This document shows, one piece after another, positions 1 to 6,492 of a stretch of DNA of 23,959 bases. Numbering within the stretch: the first letter of the stretch is position 1; every line of letters begins with the position of its first letter. A model generated the notes under the pieces. It did not search any database. It was not told the origin of the DNA and saw only the letters and a program-made list of their open reading frames with translations. This DNA comes from DSUN01 sp035527715 (GTDB lineage: Bacteria; Planctomycetota; PUPC01; DSUN01): contig DATKZY010000013.1 of NCBI GenBank assembly GCA_035527715.1, positions 1-23,959 on the forward strand. The letters run 5' to 3'. The position numbers and the translations under genes are program-made.

Positions 1-48
1 CGGGCTTCAGCCCGTATCCCTCTACGGCCTGAAGCCCGCACTACGAAC
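1..48. repeat. Palindromic dispersed repeat, cut by the window edge
   Basis: Two arms, CGGGCTTCAGCCCGTA and TACGGCCTGAAGCCCG, form an inverted repeat followed by CACTACGAAC. The same element, with the same outer CACTAC end, lies inside hydF at 8692-8754. The left end is missing because the window starts within it. It is non-coding here and lies upstream of the AICAR formyltransferase gene. Confidence 0.75.
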
Positions 49-89
49 CCGACCCGCTTGACGCCTTCCTGCTTTTCTGCGATTATCTC

Positions 90-116
90 ATTCGTGTGGA
101 TTCGTGGGATTCGTGG
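90..116 (+). repeat. Three tandem 9-mers upstream of the purH-like gene
   Basis: The units ATTCGTGTG, GATTCGTGG and GATTCGTGG follow each other directly. They sit about 10 bases upstream of the GGAGG ribosome-binding site of the next gene. No function is visible. The GTG codons in the units can be misread as early starts for that gene. Confidence 0.55.
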
Positions 117-137
117 CTACTCCCTGGAGGCCGTTCG

Positions 138-1310
138 GTGGAGATCAAGCTGAAGTACGGGCTGAACCCGCACCAGAAGTTCGCGCGCCTCGTCGTCGAG
201 CAGGAGCCGTCGCCGCTGAAGATCCACAACGGCACGCCGGGCTACATCAACCTGCTCGACCTGCTGGGCGCGTGGCAGCTCGCGCGCGAGCTGCGGCAGG
301 CGACGGGGCGGCCCGGCGCCGCGTCGTTCAAGCACGTGAGTCCCGCCGGCGCGGCCATCGCCAGGCCGCTCGACGAGGGCTTCCGCGTCTCGCAGTTCAT
401 CCCCGAGACCGAGGAGCTGTCGCCCGTGGCCACGGCCTATGCGCGGGCGCGGGGGGCCGACCGCCTCTGCTCCTTCGGCGACATCGCTGCGGTGAGCGAC
501 GTGGTGGACGTGTCGCTCGCCAAGCTCATCGCCCGCGAGGTCTCCGACGGCCTCATCGCCCCCGGCTACGAGCCCGAGGCCCTCGAGATCCTCAAGGGGA
601 AACAGGGCGGCCGCTATCTCGCCGTCGAGATTCACCCCGCCTACGAGCCGCCCGAGCTGGAGCACCGCGACGCCTTCGGCTTCCGCCTCGAGCAGACCCG
701 CAACACGGCGAAAATCACCCGCGACCTGCTGAAGAACGTCGTGTCGCAGAAGAAGGACATCCCCGAGGACGCGGCCCTCTCGCTCCTCGTGTGCAGCGTG
801 GCCCTGAAGTACACGCAATCGAACTCCGTGGGCCTGGCCTACGACGGGCAGGTCATCGGCATGGGAGCGGGGCAGCAGTCGCGCGTCCACTGCACGCGCC
901 TGGCGTGCGCGAAGGCCGACAAGTGGCTGCTCCAGCAGCACCCGCGCGTGCTCGGCCTGAAGTTCAAGAAGGGCCTCGGCCGGCCCGAGAAGACGAATGT
1001 CGTGGATGCCTATCTGCTGTGGGACGAGCTCGCGGACGCCGAGAAGCGCTGGCTCCTCGGCCAGCTCGACACGGCTCCCGAGCCACTGAGCCGCGAGGAG
1101 CGCGAGGCGTGGGTCGCCCGCTTCGACGGCATCGTCTGCTCGTCCGACGCCTTCTTCCCGTTCCGCGACTCGATTGACCGCCTGAGCCGCACCCACGTGC
1201 AGTATGTCATGCAGCCGGGCGGCTCGGCCCGCGACGACCTCGTCACCGCCGCGGCCGACCAGTACGGAATGGCCATGGTCCACTCCGGCGTGCGGCTGTT
1301 CCTGCATTAA
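138..1310 (+). CDS. Stand-alone AICAR formyltransferase (PurH C-terminal domain type)
   Basis: The 390-residue product matches the transformylase half of PurH, which transfers a formyl group from 10-formyl-THF to AICAR, the penultimate step of cytosolic IMP synthesis. Family landmarks are the N-terminal KYGLNPHQ, the catalytic SFKHVSPAG (Lys65-His66), YTQSNSVG, GMGAGQQSR and the C-terminal DAFFPFRDSID. The N-terminal IMP cyclohydrolase (MGS-like) domain of bifunctional PurH is absent, so another protein must close the ring. Stand-alone forms of this length are known in several bacteria. I chose the GTG at 138 because GGAGG (126-130) lies 7 bases upstream and the protein then begins at the family start; an earlier GTG at 96 lies in tandem repeats. 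The stop codon overlaps that of the convergent nucleotidyltransferase gene (TTAA, 1307-1310). Confidence 0.9.
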   Translation: MEIKLKYGLNPHQKFARLVVEQEPSPLKIHNGTPGYINLLDLLGAWQLARELRQATGRPGAASFKHVSPAGAAIARPLDEGFRVSQFIPETEELSPVATAYARARGADRLCSFGDIAAVSDVVDVSLAKLIAREVSDGLIAPGYEPEALEILKGKQGGRYLAVEIHPAYEPPELEHRDAFGFRLEQTRNTAKITRDLLKNVVSQKKDIPEDAALSLLVCSVALKYTQSNSVGLAYDGQVIGMGAGQQSRVHCTRLACAKADKWLLQQHPRVLGLKFKKGLGRPEKTNVVDAYLLWDELADAEKRWLLGQLDTAPEPLSREEREAWVARFDGIVCSSDAFFPFRDSIDRLSRTHVQYVMQPGGSARDDLVTAAADQYGMAMVHSGVRLFLH

Positions 1311-1633
1311 TTGGGGGTGATGACCACACCCTCGCGGCGGGCGATCTCGATGATGGCGCGCGAGTCGTCCTCGACCCACTCCCGCTCGCCGCAGGGGACG
1401 GGCTCGATGCGGCAGTCGGTGCGTGCTGTGAGGCGCCAGAGGCGAGTCACGTCGCCTTCACGCTTCAGCCCATCGAAGCGCGGGGACACCACAATCAGGT
1501 CAATGTCGCTCCACTTGTCGGCCGTTCCTTTGGCTTGGGACCCGAAGAGGACCGCGAACGTTGCTGCGATGCCCTCCTTGGCCAAGGCACTCAGGTAGTG
1601 GCGAACGCTGGTCACAATGTCTGGAGCAACCAT
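1307..1633 (-). CDS. Minimal nucleotidyltransferase (MNT), partner of the HEPN protein
   Basis: This 108-residue protein carries the polymerase-beta-like nucleotidyltransferase signature: LFGSQAKG near residues 29-36, then WSDIDLIV with Asp43 and Asp45 as probable metal ligands (GSx10DxD pattern). It is about the usual size of MNT proteins paired with HEPN proteins. In characterised MntA/HepT systems the MNT is the antitoxin and modifies the HEPN RNase by adding AMP; whether that holds here is inference. It overlaps the upstream HEPN gene by 22 bases, so the two are probably translated together. Its TAA stop shares TTAA with the convergent purH-like gene, leaving no room for a terminator between them. 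Confidence 0.87.
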   Translation of the reverse strand: MVAPDIVTSVRHYLSALAKEGIAATFAVLFGSQAKGTADKWSDIDLIVVSPRFDGLKREGDVTRLWRLTARTDCRIEPVPCGEREWVEDDSRAIIEIARREGVVITPN

Positions 1634-1992
1634 TCGTGCAGCTCCTCGACGCGCGGGAGATGGCGCCCCGCTGTCGCCGCGCTCAGTGGCCGGGCCTCTT
1701 CGTCGGGGTACCGCCCCTCGCGACAGAACCCGTTCATGTCCGCAAGCGTGTTCTCCTGTTCAGGCGTCAAGCTCAAGTCGGCGAGTCGGGCGAGGTAGAG
1801 AAGGTTGTGGGTTCGCGGGGCCAAGTCCTGCATCTGCTTGCACACATGAGCTTTCAGCAGCTTCTCCAAGGCCAGATGGGCCAGGAAAAGGCAGAACCCC
1901 CACCTGTGCTTCTCGGCCAGGTCGCGGGCAGCGCCCAGCGCCTCCTCGGCACCGTCCCGCCAGTACGCAATCTGTTTTGCGGTGTCCACCAT
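1612..1992 (-). CDS. HEPN-domain protein (putative toxin or RNase of a HEPN/MNT pair)
   Basis: The product has 126 residues and is largely helical. It has the usual HEPN pattern: an N-terminal YWRDGAEEAL helix, then FLAHLALEKLLKAHV, then the loop APRTHNLLYLARL with Arg60 and His62, and a C-terminal helix after GRYPDE. HEPN proteins next to an MNT gene often form toxin-antitoxin modules in which HEPN is an RNase. The classical RX4-6H catalytic spacing of active HEPN RNases is not clear here: only R-T-H is visible, as in the common HEPN subclass with a P-x-THNL loop. RNase activity is therefore uncertain. The gene lies upstream of, and overlaps, the MNT gene. A weak purine stretch (AAGAG) precedes the ATG. 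Confidence 0.83.
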   Translation of the reverse strand: MVDTAKQIAYWRDGAEEALGAARDLAEKHRWGFCLFLAHLALEKLLKAHVCKQMQDLAPRTHNLLYLARLADLSLTPEQENTLADMNGFCREGRYPDEEARPLSAATAGRHLPRVEELHEWLLQTL

Positions 1993-2019
1993 CTCTTGCT
2001 ATCCTGACTTCCAGGCTAT

Positions 2020-2048
2020 AGGGTATCCGGGCATGTCGAAGTTGTCAA
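2020..2048 (-). promoter_or_regulatory. Possible promoter for the HEPN/MNT pair
   Basis: On the minus strand a perfect TTGACA (2048-2043) is followed after 17 bases by TACCCT (2025-2020), a weak -10. It lies 28-56 bases upstream of the HEPN start, in the 72-base spacer shared with the divergent GH9 gene. The -10 is poor, so this is only a candidate. Confidence 0.25.
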
Positions 2049-2064
2049 GAGAGGAGCGAGACCG

Positions 2065-4416
2065 ATGAGGCATACCCCGCTGCTTGCCTTGGCGCTCGCC
2101 GTCAGCGCCGTCGCCGCCGAGGTGCCCGAGGTCGTGCACGTCGGTATGGTCGCGCCCGACACCATCGAGGTCATCGTCCAGGCGGGCCGGGCGGACTACG
2201 GGCGTCAGGTGCCCTATCAGCCCCAGCCCAACGACAAGGTGGACCGCACGTCCCACCAGCGCTGGGTCCACCGGGGCGGGAAGTTCCTCGGCGCGCTCGT
2301 GGGCAAGGACGAGAAGCTGCTCTACACGCCCGACCGCGTGGTGGGGGCGAAGCTGGATACGGCCTGGGCCGATGCACCTGCCAGCTACGGCATCATCTGC
2401 CCCGACGACCCCAACTACGCGGGCGACGGGACCGCGCCCGTCGCCGTCCACCGCAAGAGCAAGCCGAGCGACTTCGCCCGCGTCGGGCCCTGGCAGATGG
2501 ACGCGCCGATGGAGCACACGCTCTACCTCCGCCTGCCCAAGCCGCTCGACCTCTCGCCAGCTCGCGGTGCCCGCGGACGCGAGTATCTCATCTGCTTCCG
2601 CGGTGGACACCTCATCGCCACCGGCCTCACGTGGGAACCCGCCAGGCTCCGCAGCGAGGCCGTCCACGTCTCCCACCTCGGCTTCCGCCCCGACGACCCG
2701 GCCAAGGTCGCCTTCCTCTCGTGCTGGATGGGCTCGGGCGGCGGCGTGACCTACAAGGAGGGCCTCCGCTTCGACGTGCTCGACGCCAACGACAAGAGCG
2801 TGTTCCAGGGCAAGGTGGCCCTCTCGAAGGCCGCGACCGACCCCGAGGACGCCTACAAGCGCAACTACAGCGGCGTGCCCGTCTACGAGATGGACTTCTC
2901 GCCGCTCAAGACGCCCGGCACCTATCGCGTGGCCGTCGAGGGCGTGGGCTGCTCGTATCCCTTCGCCATCGCCGACGACGCCTGGCGGAAGGCGTTCACC
3001 GTCTCGGCCCGGGGCTTCTACCACCAGCGCAGCGGCATCCCCCTCGGCCCGCCGCACACGACCTTCAAGCGCCCCCGCGCCTTCCACCCCGACGATGGCC
3101 TGAAGGTGGTTCACTCGAACTGCGGCCTGATGGACTCCGGCAACGGGCTGAACCGCAAGGACGACGGCAACTTCGGCAACCTCAACAAGGGCCGCACCGA
3201 CCAGCTCGTGGCCAACGCCTGGGGCGGCTACATGGACGCCGGCGACTGGGACCGCCGCATCCAGCACCTCGTCGTGTCGCGCCTGCTCCTCGAGCTGGCC
3301 GAGCTGTTCCCCGGCGCCTTCGCGGGCCTTCCGCTCAACATCCCCGAATCGGGCAACGGCCTGCCCGACGTCGTGAACGAGGCGCTCTTCGGCCTCGATT
3401 GCTACCGCCGCATGCAGACGCCCGAGGGCGGCATCCGCGGCGGCATCGAGAGCGAGGAGCACCCGCGCCACGGCGAGGGGAGCTGGCAGGAATCGCTCAC
3501 CGTCATGGCCTATGCCCCCTGCCCCTGGTCGAGCTACGTCTACGCCGGCGTCGCCGCGCGCGCCGCCCTCTGCCTGGAGAAGCTCAAGCCCGACCTGGCC
3601 AAGGTCTACCGCGACAGCGCCCTGCGGGCGATGCAGTGGGCCGAGGGACAGTTGAAAGCGGCAGGCGACAAGCAGTTCCCGATTGAGGTCCGCGACAGCC
3701 GCAACCTCGCCGCCATCGAGCTGTTCCGCCTCACCGGCGACCCGCAGTGGCACGAGCTCTTCCTCGCCACGACCTTCTTCAAAGACCCCAAGGCCGACGT
3801 GTGGAAATGGCAGAGCCACGACCAGCGCGACGCCGCCTGGGTCTACGCCCGCACCGACCGGCCGGGCGTGGACGCCCAGGTGAAGGCGAACGCCCGCGCG
3901 GCCATCCTGCGCGAGGCCGCGGAACGCCTCGATTCACAGACGAAGTCGGGCTTCCGCTGGATGAAAAGCGCCTGGCGCCCCTTCGGCTGGGGCGCGCCGG
4001 TCGTGCCCGAGGCCGAGAGCGTCGTCCGCGCCCACGCCCTCACGGGCGAGCCGAAGTACCTGCGAGCCCTCGTCCTCGCCGCCCAGTTCGGCGGCGGGGC
4101 GAACCCGCTGAACCTGTGCTACACCACGGGCCTGGGCCACAAGTGGCCCCAGCACCCCCTCCACATTGACTCGCGGGTCACCCACCAGCCGCCGCCCCCT
4201 GGCCTCACCATCTTCGGCCCGCAGGAGGTCGAGCGCGCGAAGGGCGATTGGGGCCAGAAGAACGTCGCCCGCTTCGCCTTCCCCGCCGTCGCCCAGTGGC
4301 CCACGGCAGAGGCCTACTGGGACGTCTTCTGGTATCCCTCGGTCTGCGAATTCACCGTCCAGCAGCCCATGGCCGCCAACGCCTACCTCTGGGGCTACCT
4401 GGCGGCGAGGAAGTAG
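2065..4416 (+). CDS. Secreted glycoside hydrolase family 9 enzyme (endoglucanase-like)
   Basis: This 783-residue protein begins with a signal peptide (basic start, LLALALAVSAVAA, probable cleavage near residue 18). An N-terminal stretch of about 180 residues of unassigned type follows. An Ig-like cellulase N-domain comes next (about 198-303, starting VHVSHLGFRPDD, ending GVGCSYPFAIAD). The (alpha/alpha)6 GH9 catalytic domain runs to the C-terminus. The catalytic-base motif GGYMDAGDWD is present (Asp391, Asp394). The probable acid is Glu762 in VCEFTVQQ, where family members carry a conserved Glu near the end. GH9 enzymes cut beta-1,4-glucans and related glycans by inversion; the exact substrate cannot be read from sequence. 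The start is supported by GAGAGGAG eight bases upstream of the ATG. No dockerin, CBM or anchor was seen. Confidence 0.88.
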   Translation: MRHTPLLALALAVSAVAAEVPEVVHVGMVAPDTIEVIVQAGRADYGRQVPYQPQPNDKVDRTSHQRWVHRGGKFLGALVGKDEKLLYTPDRVVGAKLDTAWADAPASYGIICPDDPNYAGDGTAPVAVHRKSKPSDFARVGPWQMDAPMEHTLYLRLPKPLDLSPARGARGREYLICFRGGHLIATGLTWEPARLRSEAVHVSHLGFRPDDPAKVAFLSCWMGSGGGVTYKEGLRFDVLDANDKSVFQGKVALSKAATDPEDAYKRNYSGVPVYEMDFSPLKTPGTYRVAVEGVGCSYPFAIADDAWRKAFTVSARGFYHQRSGIPLGPPHTTFKRPRAFHPDDGLKVVHSNCGLMDSGNGLNRKDDGNFGNLNKGRTDQLVANAWGGYMDAGDWDRRIQHLVVSRLLLELAELFPGAFAGLPLNIPESGNGLPDVVNEALFGLDCYRRMQTPEGGIRGGIESEEHPRHGEGSWQESLTVMAYAPCPWSSYVYAGVAARAALCLEKLKPDLAKVYRDSALRAMQWAEGQLKAAGDKQFPIEVRDSRNLAAIELFRLTGDPQWHELFLATTFFKDPKADVWKWQSHDQRDAAWVYARTDRPGVDAQVKANARAAILREAAERLDSQTKSGFRWMKSAWRPFGWGAPVVPEAESVVRAHALTGEPKYLRALVLAAQFGGGANPLNLCYTTGLGHKWPQHPLHIDSRVTHQPPPPGLTIFGPQEVERAKGDWGQKNVARFAFPAVAQWPTAEAYWDVFWYPSVCEFTVQQPMAANAYLWGYLAARK

Positions 4417-4447
4417 CCGCCCCTCTGGAGCGCCGACCCTCCCCCTG

Positions 4448-4529
4448 CCCCCTCCCTGAGAGGGAGGGGGGTTCGGGACCCCTCTCCCTTCCAGGGAGAG
4501 GTCGCCCCATCCGCCCCGCGGATGGGGCG
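4448..4529. repeat. Three consecutive perfect hairpins after the GH9 gene
   Basis: Three inverted repeats lie end to end: CCCCCTCCCT/AGGGAGGGGG (4448-4457 with 4461-4470, loop 3), CCTCTCCCT/AGGGAGAGG (4481-4489 with 4493-4501, loop 3), and CGCCCCATCCG/CGGATGGGGCG (4503-4513 with 4519-4529, loop 5). All stems are perfect. They start 31 bases after the GH9 stop and could block RNA polymerase or protect the mRNA end. No U-tract follows, so a classical intrinsic terminator is not shown. Confidence 0.7.
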
Positions 4530-4595
4530 GGTGCGGGTGGAGCTTGCCGGACGGGCAGTACCGCGTCGCCGGGCGCACGGGCGGCCGCGGCGGTC

Positions 4596-4638
4596 AAGAT
4601 GATCACCCACCCCCCTCGCGAAGGAGCCTGATCATCTT
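4596..4638. repeat. Inverted repeat AAGATGATCA / TGATCATCTT, copy A
   Basis: A perfect 10-base stem (4596-4605 with 4629-4638) surrounds a 23-base C-rich loop. The same arms recur in copy B at 4730-4767, including a C-run after the left arm. It lies in the gene-free spacer between the GH9 and exbD genes. Confidence 0.65.
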
Positions 4639-4676
4639 CCCAACCTATGTGCGGCGGGCCGTTGAGCGTCACATGT

Positions 4677-4707
4677 GCTGGCTGCCACATGGCTTATGGC
4701 AACCAGC
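4677..4707. repeat. Hairpin GCTGGCTGCCA / TGGCAACCAGC
   Basis: The arms at 4677-4687 and 4697-4707 pair over 10 of 11 positions around a 9-base loop. It sits between the two AAGATGATCA repeats. No U-tract follows. Its role is unknown. Confidence 0.5.
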
Positions 4708-4729
4708 CCCCTGCTCTCCCCGCCCCCCC

Positions 4730-4777
4730 AAGATGATCACCCCCCCTTGCGCGCGCGTGATCATCTTGATCATCTTG
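4730..4777. repeat. Inverted repeat AAGATGATCA / TGATCATCTT, copy B with an extra half-arm
   Basis: AAGATGATCAC (4730-4740) pairs perfectly with GTGATCATCTT (4757-4767). The right arm is followed directly by a second GATCATCTTG (4768-4777). It shares arm sequence and the C-rich loop start with copy A at 4596-4638. Confidence 0.65.
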
Positions 4778-4844
4778 AGCGCGTCGGCTCCCCGCCCCGG
4801 AGGGGAGAGGGCCTCGTGGGCCATGATCGCCGCGCGCGGGCCGC

Positions 4845-4872
4845 TTGACACGCCGAGTTCTCAGGGTATACT
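4845..4872 (+). promoter_or_regulatory. Sigma70-type promoter for the exbD pair
   Basis: TTGACA (4845-4850) and TATACT (4867-4872) are separated by 16 bases, a near-consensus housekeeping promoter. Transcription would start near 4879 and leave a leader of about 100 bases before the first exbD start at 4978. The 561-base spacer between the GH9 stop and this gene holds only the hairpins listed separately and this promoter. Confidence 0.7.
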
Positions 4873-4977
4873 TGGGTTGGGACTTCTGCATCTGTCAGGA
4901 GAATCCGACCGACATAAGAGCCCACATGGCAATGGCTTAGGCCCTGTCGCTGAACCTTCGCTCAGGAGGGCACGCCG

Positions 4978-5421
4978 ATGCTCATCCACCCCGGCAAGCG
5001 AGTGCAGACGACGCGGCTGAACATGACGCCCATGATTGACTGCGTGTTCCTGCTCCTGACCTTCTTCATGGTCGTCAGCGAGCTCACCCGCCAGTACGAC
5101 GCCATCGAGGTCCAGCTCCCCAGGATTCGCGCGAGCACCGAGATCCCGGCCGACCCCTATACCGTGAAGCTCGCGGCGGACGGCGCAATCTACTGGAACG
5201 GCGAGAAGGTGACCCTCCAGCGCCTCGGGGACGACTTGCGCTGGCTCCGCTACAACAACCCGGACCTCGCCGTGGTGCTGAAGGCCGACGAGCGGGTCGA
5301 GTTCCGCCACATCCGCGCCATCCTCAACCTCTGCGCCGACCGCCGCATCAAGGTCTGGCGCCTGGCCTTCGGCGCCCGCCCCCCCGACGACCAGGCCGAC
5401 GCCCAGGAGGACCTCCGATGA
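4978..5421 (+). CDS. ExbD/TolR-family biopolymer transport protein (first copy)
   Basis: The 147-residue product has a short cytoplasmic N-terminus, then TTRLNMTPMIDCVFLLLTFF, a single membrane helix holding the conserved Asp of ExbD/TolR/MotB-type stators. A periplasmic domain of about 110 residues follows, with the usual DPYTVKLAADGAIYWNGE strand region. ExbD and TolR work with ExbB/TolQ in the inner membrane and use the proton gradient to drive TonB or Tol-Pal. No ExbB/TolQ or TonB gene is in the window, so the partner must be encoded elsewhere. AGGAGGG sits upstream of the ATG, and a strong promoter lies about 100 bases further up. The last bases overlap the next exbD gene (ATGA). Confidence 0.9.
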   Translation: MLIHPGKRVQTTRLNMTPMIDCVFLLLTFFMVVSELTRQYDAIEVQLPRIRASTEIPADPYTVKLAADGAIYWNGEKVTLQRLGDDLRWLRYNNPDLAVVLKADERVEFRHIRAILNLCADRRIKVWRLAFGARPPDDQADAQEDLR

Positions 5422-5867
5422 GCCTTCTCCGCCCCCAGGCCGGCTCCCGCGTCAAGCTGTCCGACATGAACATGACGCCGCTCATTGACTGCGTGTTCCT
5501 GCTGGTGCTGTTCTTCATGGTCGGCATGCAGTTCCGGCAGGAGGACCGCCAGCTCGAGGCCCGCCTCCGCGCCGCGGGGCCGCCGCGCCCGCCGGAGGAG
5601 AGGCAGCCTCCCGACCCCGAGCTATGGGTGGAGATTCACAGGGGCGGCACGGCGGCCGCCCCCAGCCCTCGCGTGCTCATTGACCACGCGCCGATGCGCA
5701 GTTGGGACGCGGCTGAGGCCTACCTGCGCGACTACGCCCGGATCCCCGGGGCAACGAAGATCCGCATCGTCGTGGCCCCCAGCGACGACGCGGTCCATGC
5801 CTGGGTCATGCACGCCCTCGACCTCCTCAAGCAGACCGGCTACGAGAACGTCGGCTTCAAGCGATAG
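5418..5867 (+). CDS. ExbD/TolR-family biopolymer transport protein (second copy)
   Basis: A 149-residue paralogue of the preceding protein. It has the same membrane motif (DMNMTPLIDCVFLLVLFF) with the conserved Asp, then a Pro-rich linker (GPPRPPEERQPPDPE) and a periplasmic domain ending in LLKQTGYENVGFKR, typical of ExbD C-termini. It starts inside the stop of the first copy (ATGA, 5418-5421), which implies translational coupling and probably a heteromeric stator component. Tandem ExbD genes after an ExbB gene are common; here the ExbB is missing. It converges with the TRIC-type gene with only seven bases between the two stops. Confidence 0.9.
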   Translation: MSLLRPQAGSRVKLSDMNMTPLIDCVFLLVLFFMVGMQFRQEDRQLEARLRAAGPPRPPEERQPPDPELWVEIHRGGTAAAPSPRVLIDHAPMRSWDAAEAYLRDYARIPGATKIRIVVAPSDDAVHAWVMHALDLLKQTGYENVGFKR

Positions 5868-5874
5868 CCCGACC

Positions 5875-6492
5875 TCACGGCTCGCGCTCGTCCACGACTC
5901 GCCGCGGGAGGCGCCAGCGGAGGGCGATGCTGGCGAGGCGGATGAGGAGCGTGAGGGCCGCAGCGGCCCACACGGCCACGCCCGGCCCCGTCTCGGCACG
6001 CATCAGGACCCAGAAGAGGAACGCGCCCGCAATCGTGGCCGAGGCATAGACCTCCTCGCGGAGGACGGCCGGCACGTCGCCCGCCAACACGTCGCGGATG
6101 ATGCCGCCGCCCACGCCGGTGAGGCAGCCCATCGTCACGACGCCCACGAGGCCGGTGCCGGCGTCCCACGCCTTCACGGCGCCGATGGCGGTGAAGACGC
6201 CGAGCCCGATCGCGTCGAAGATGAGCAACTCCCGATGGGTCTTCTGCACCCAGCGATAGAGCACGAACACGGCAATCGCCGCCACCACGGCCAGGGGCAC
6301 GTAGACGGAGTTGTGGAGCCAGAAGACTTTCTCGCCCAGCAGCGTGTCGCGAATCGTGCCGCCCCCGATCGCCGTCACCGTCGCCAGCACGGCCACGCCG
6401 AAGACATCCATCTCCTTCCGCACACCCTTGAGCGCGCCCGAGACCGCGAACGCCAACGTGCCGAGGTAGTCGAGGAATTGGATGGTGGTCAT
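5875..6492 (-). CDS. TRIC/UPF0126-family membrane protein (YicG/YadS-like)
   Basis: The 205-residue product is a polytopic membrane protein with about seven hydrophobic segments. It contains two internal repeats, each ending in the family motif: GGGTIRD (residues 43-49) and GGGIIRD (128-134). This matches the trimeric intracellular cation (TRIC) channel/UPF0126 family; some bacterial members have been described as cation channels or as glycine-related transporters, so the substrate is open. The ATG at 6492 overlaps the stop of the upstream secreted protein gene (ATGA), so the two are translationally coupled. A longer reading frame begins at 6564, but its extension has no membrane character and lies inside the upstream gene. 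Confidence 0.85.
   Translation of the reverse strand: MTTIQFLDYLGTLAFAVSGALKGVRKEMDVFGVAVLATVTAIGGGTIRDTLLGEKVFWLHNSVYVPLAVVAAIAVFVLYRWVQKTHRELLIFDAIGLGVFTAIGAVKAWDAGTGLVGVVTMGCLTGVGGGIIRDVLAGDVPAVLREEVYASATIAGAFLFWVLMRAETGPGVAVWAAAALTLLIRLASIALRWRLPRRVVDEREP

Noticed and set aside
1999..3819. A 606-codon frame opposite the GH9 gene
   Set aside because: Same GC-rich shadow effect; no motifs, and it lies opposite conserved GH9 sequence.
4448..4529. Classical intrinsic terminator after the GH9 gene
   Set aside because: Strong stems are present but no U-tract follows any of them, so I list them as repeats only.
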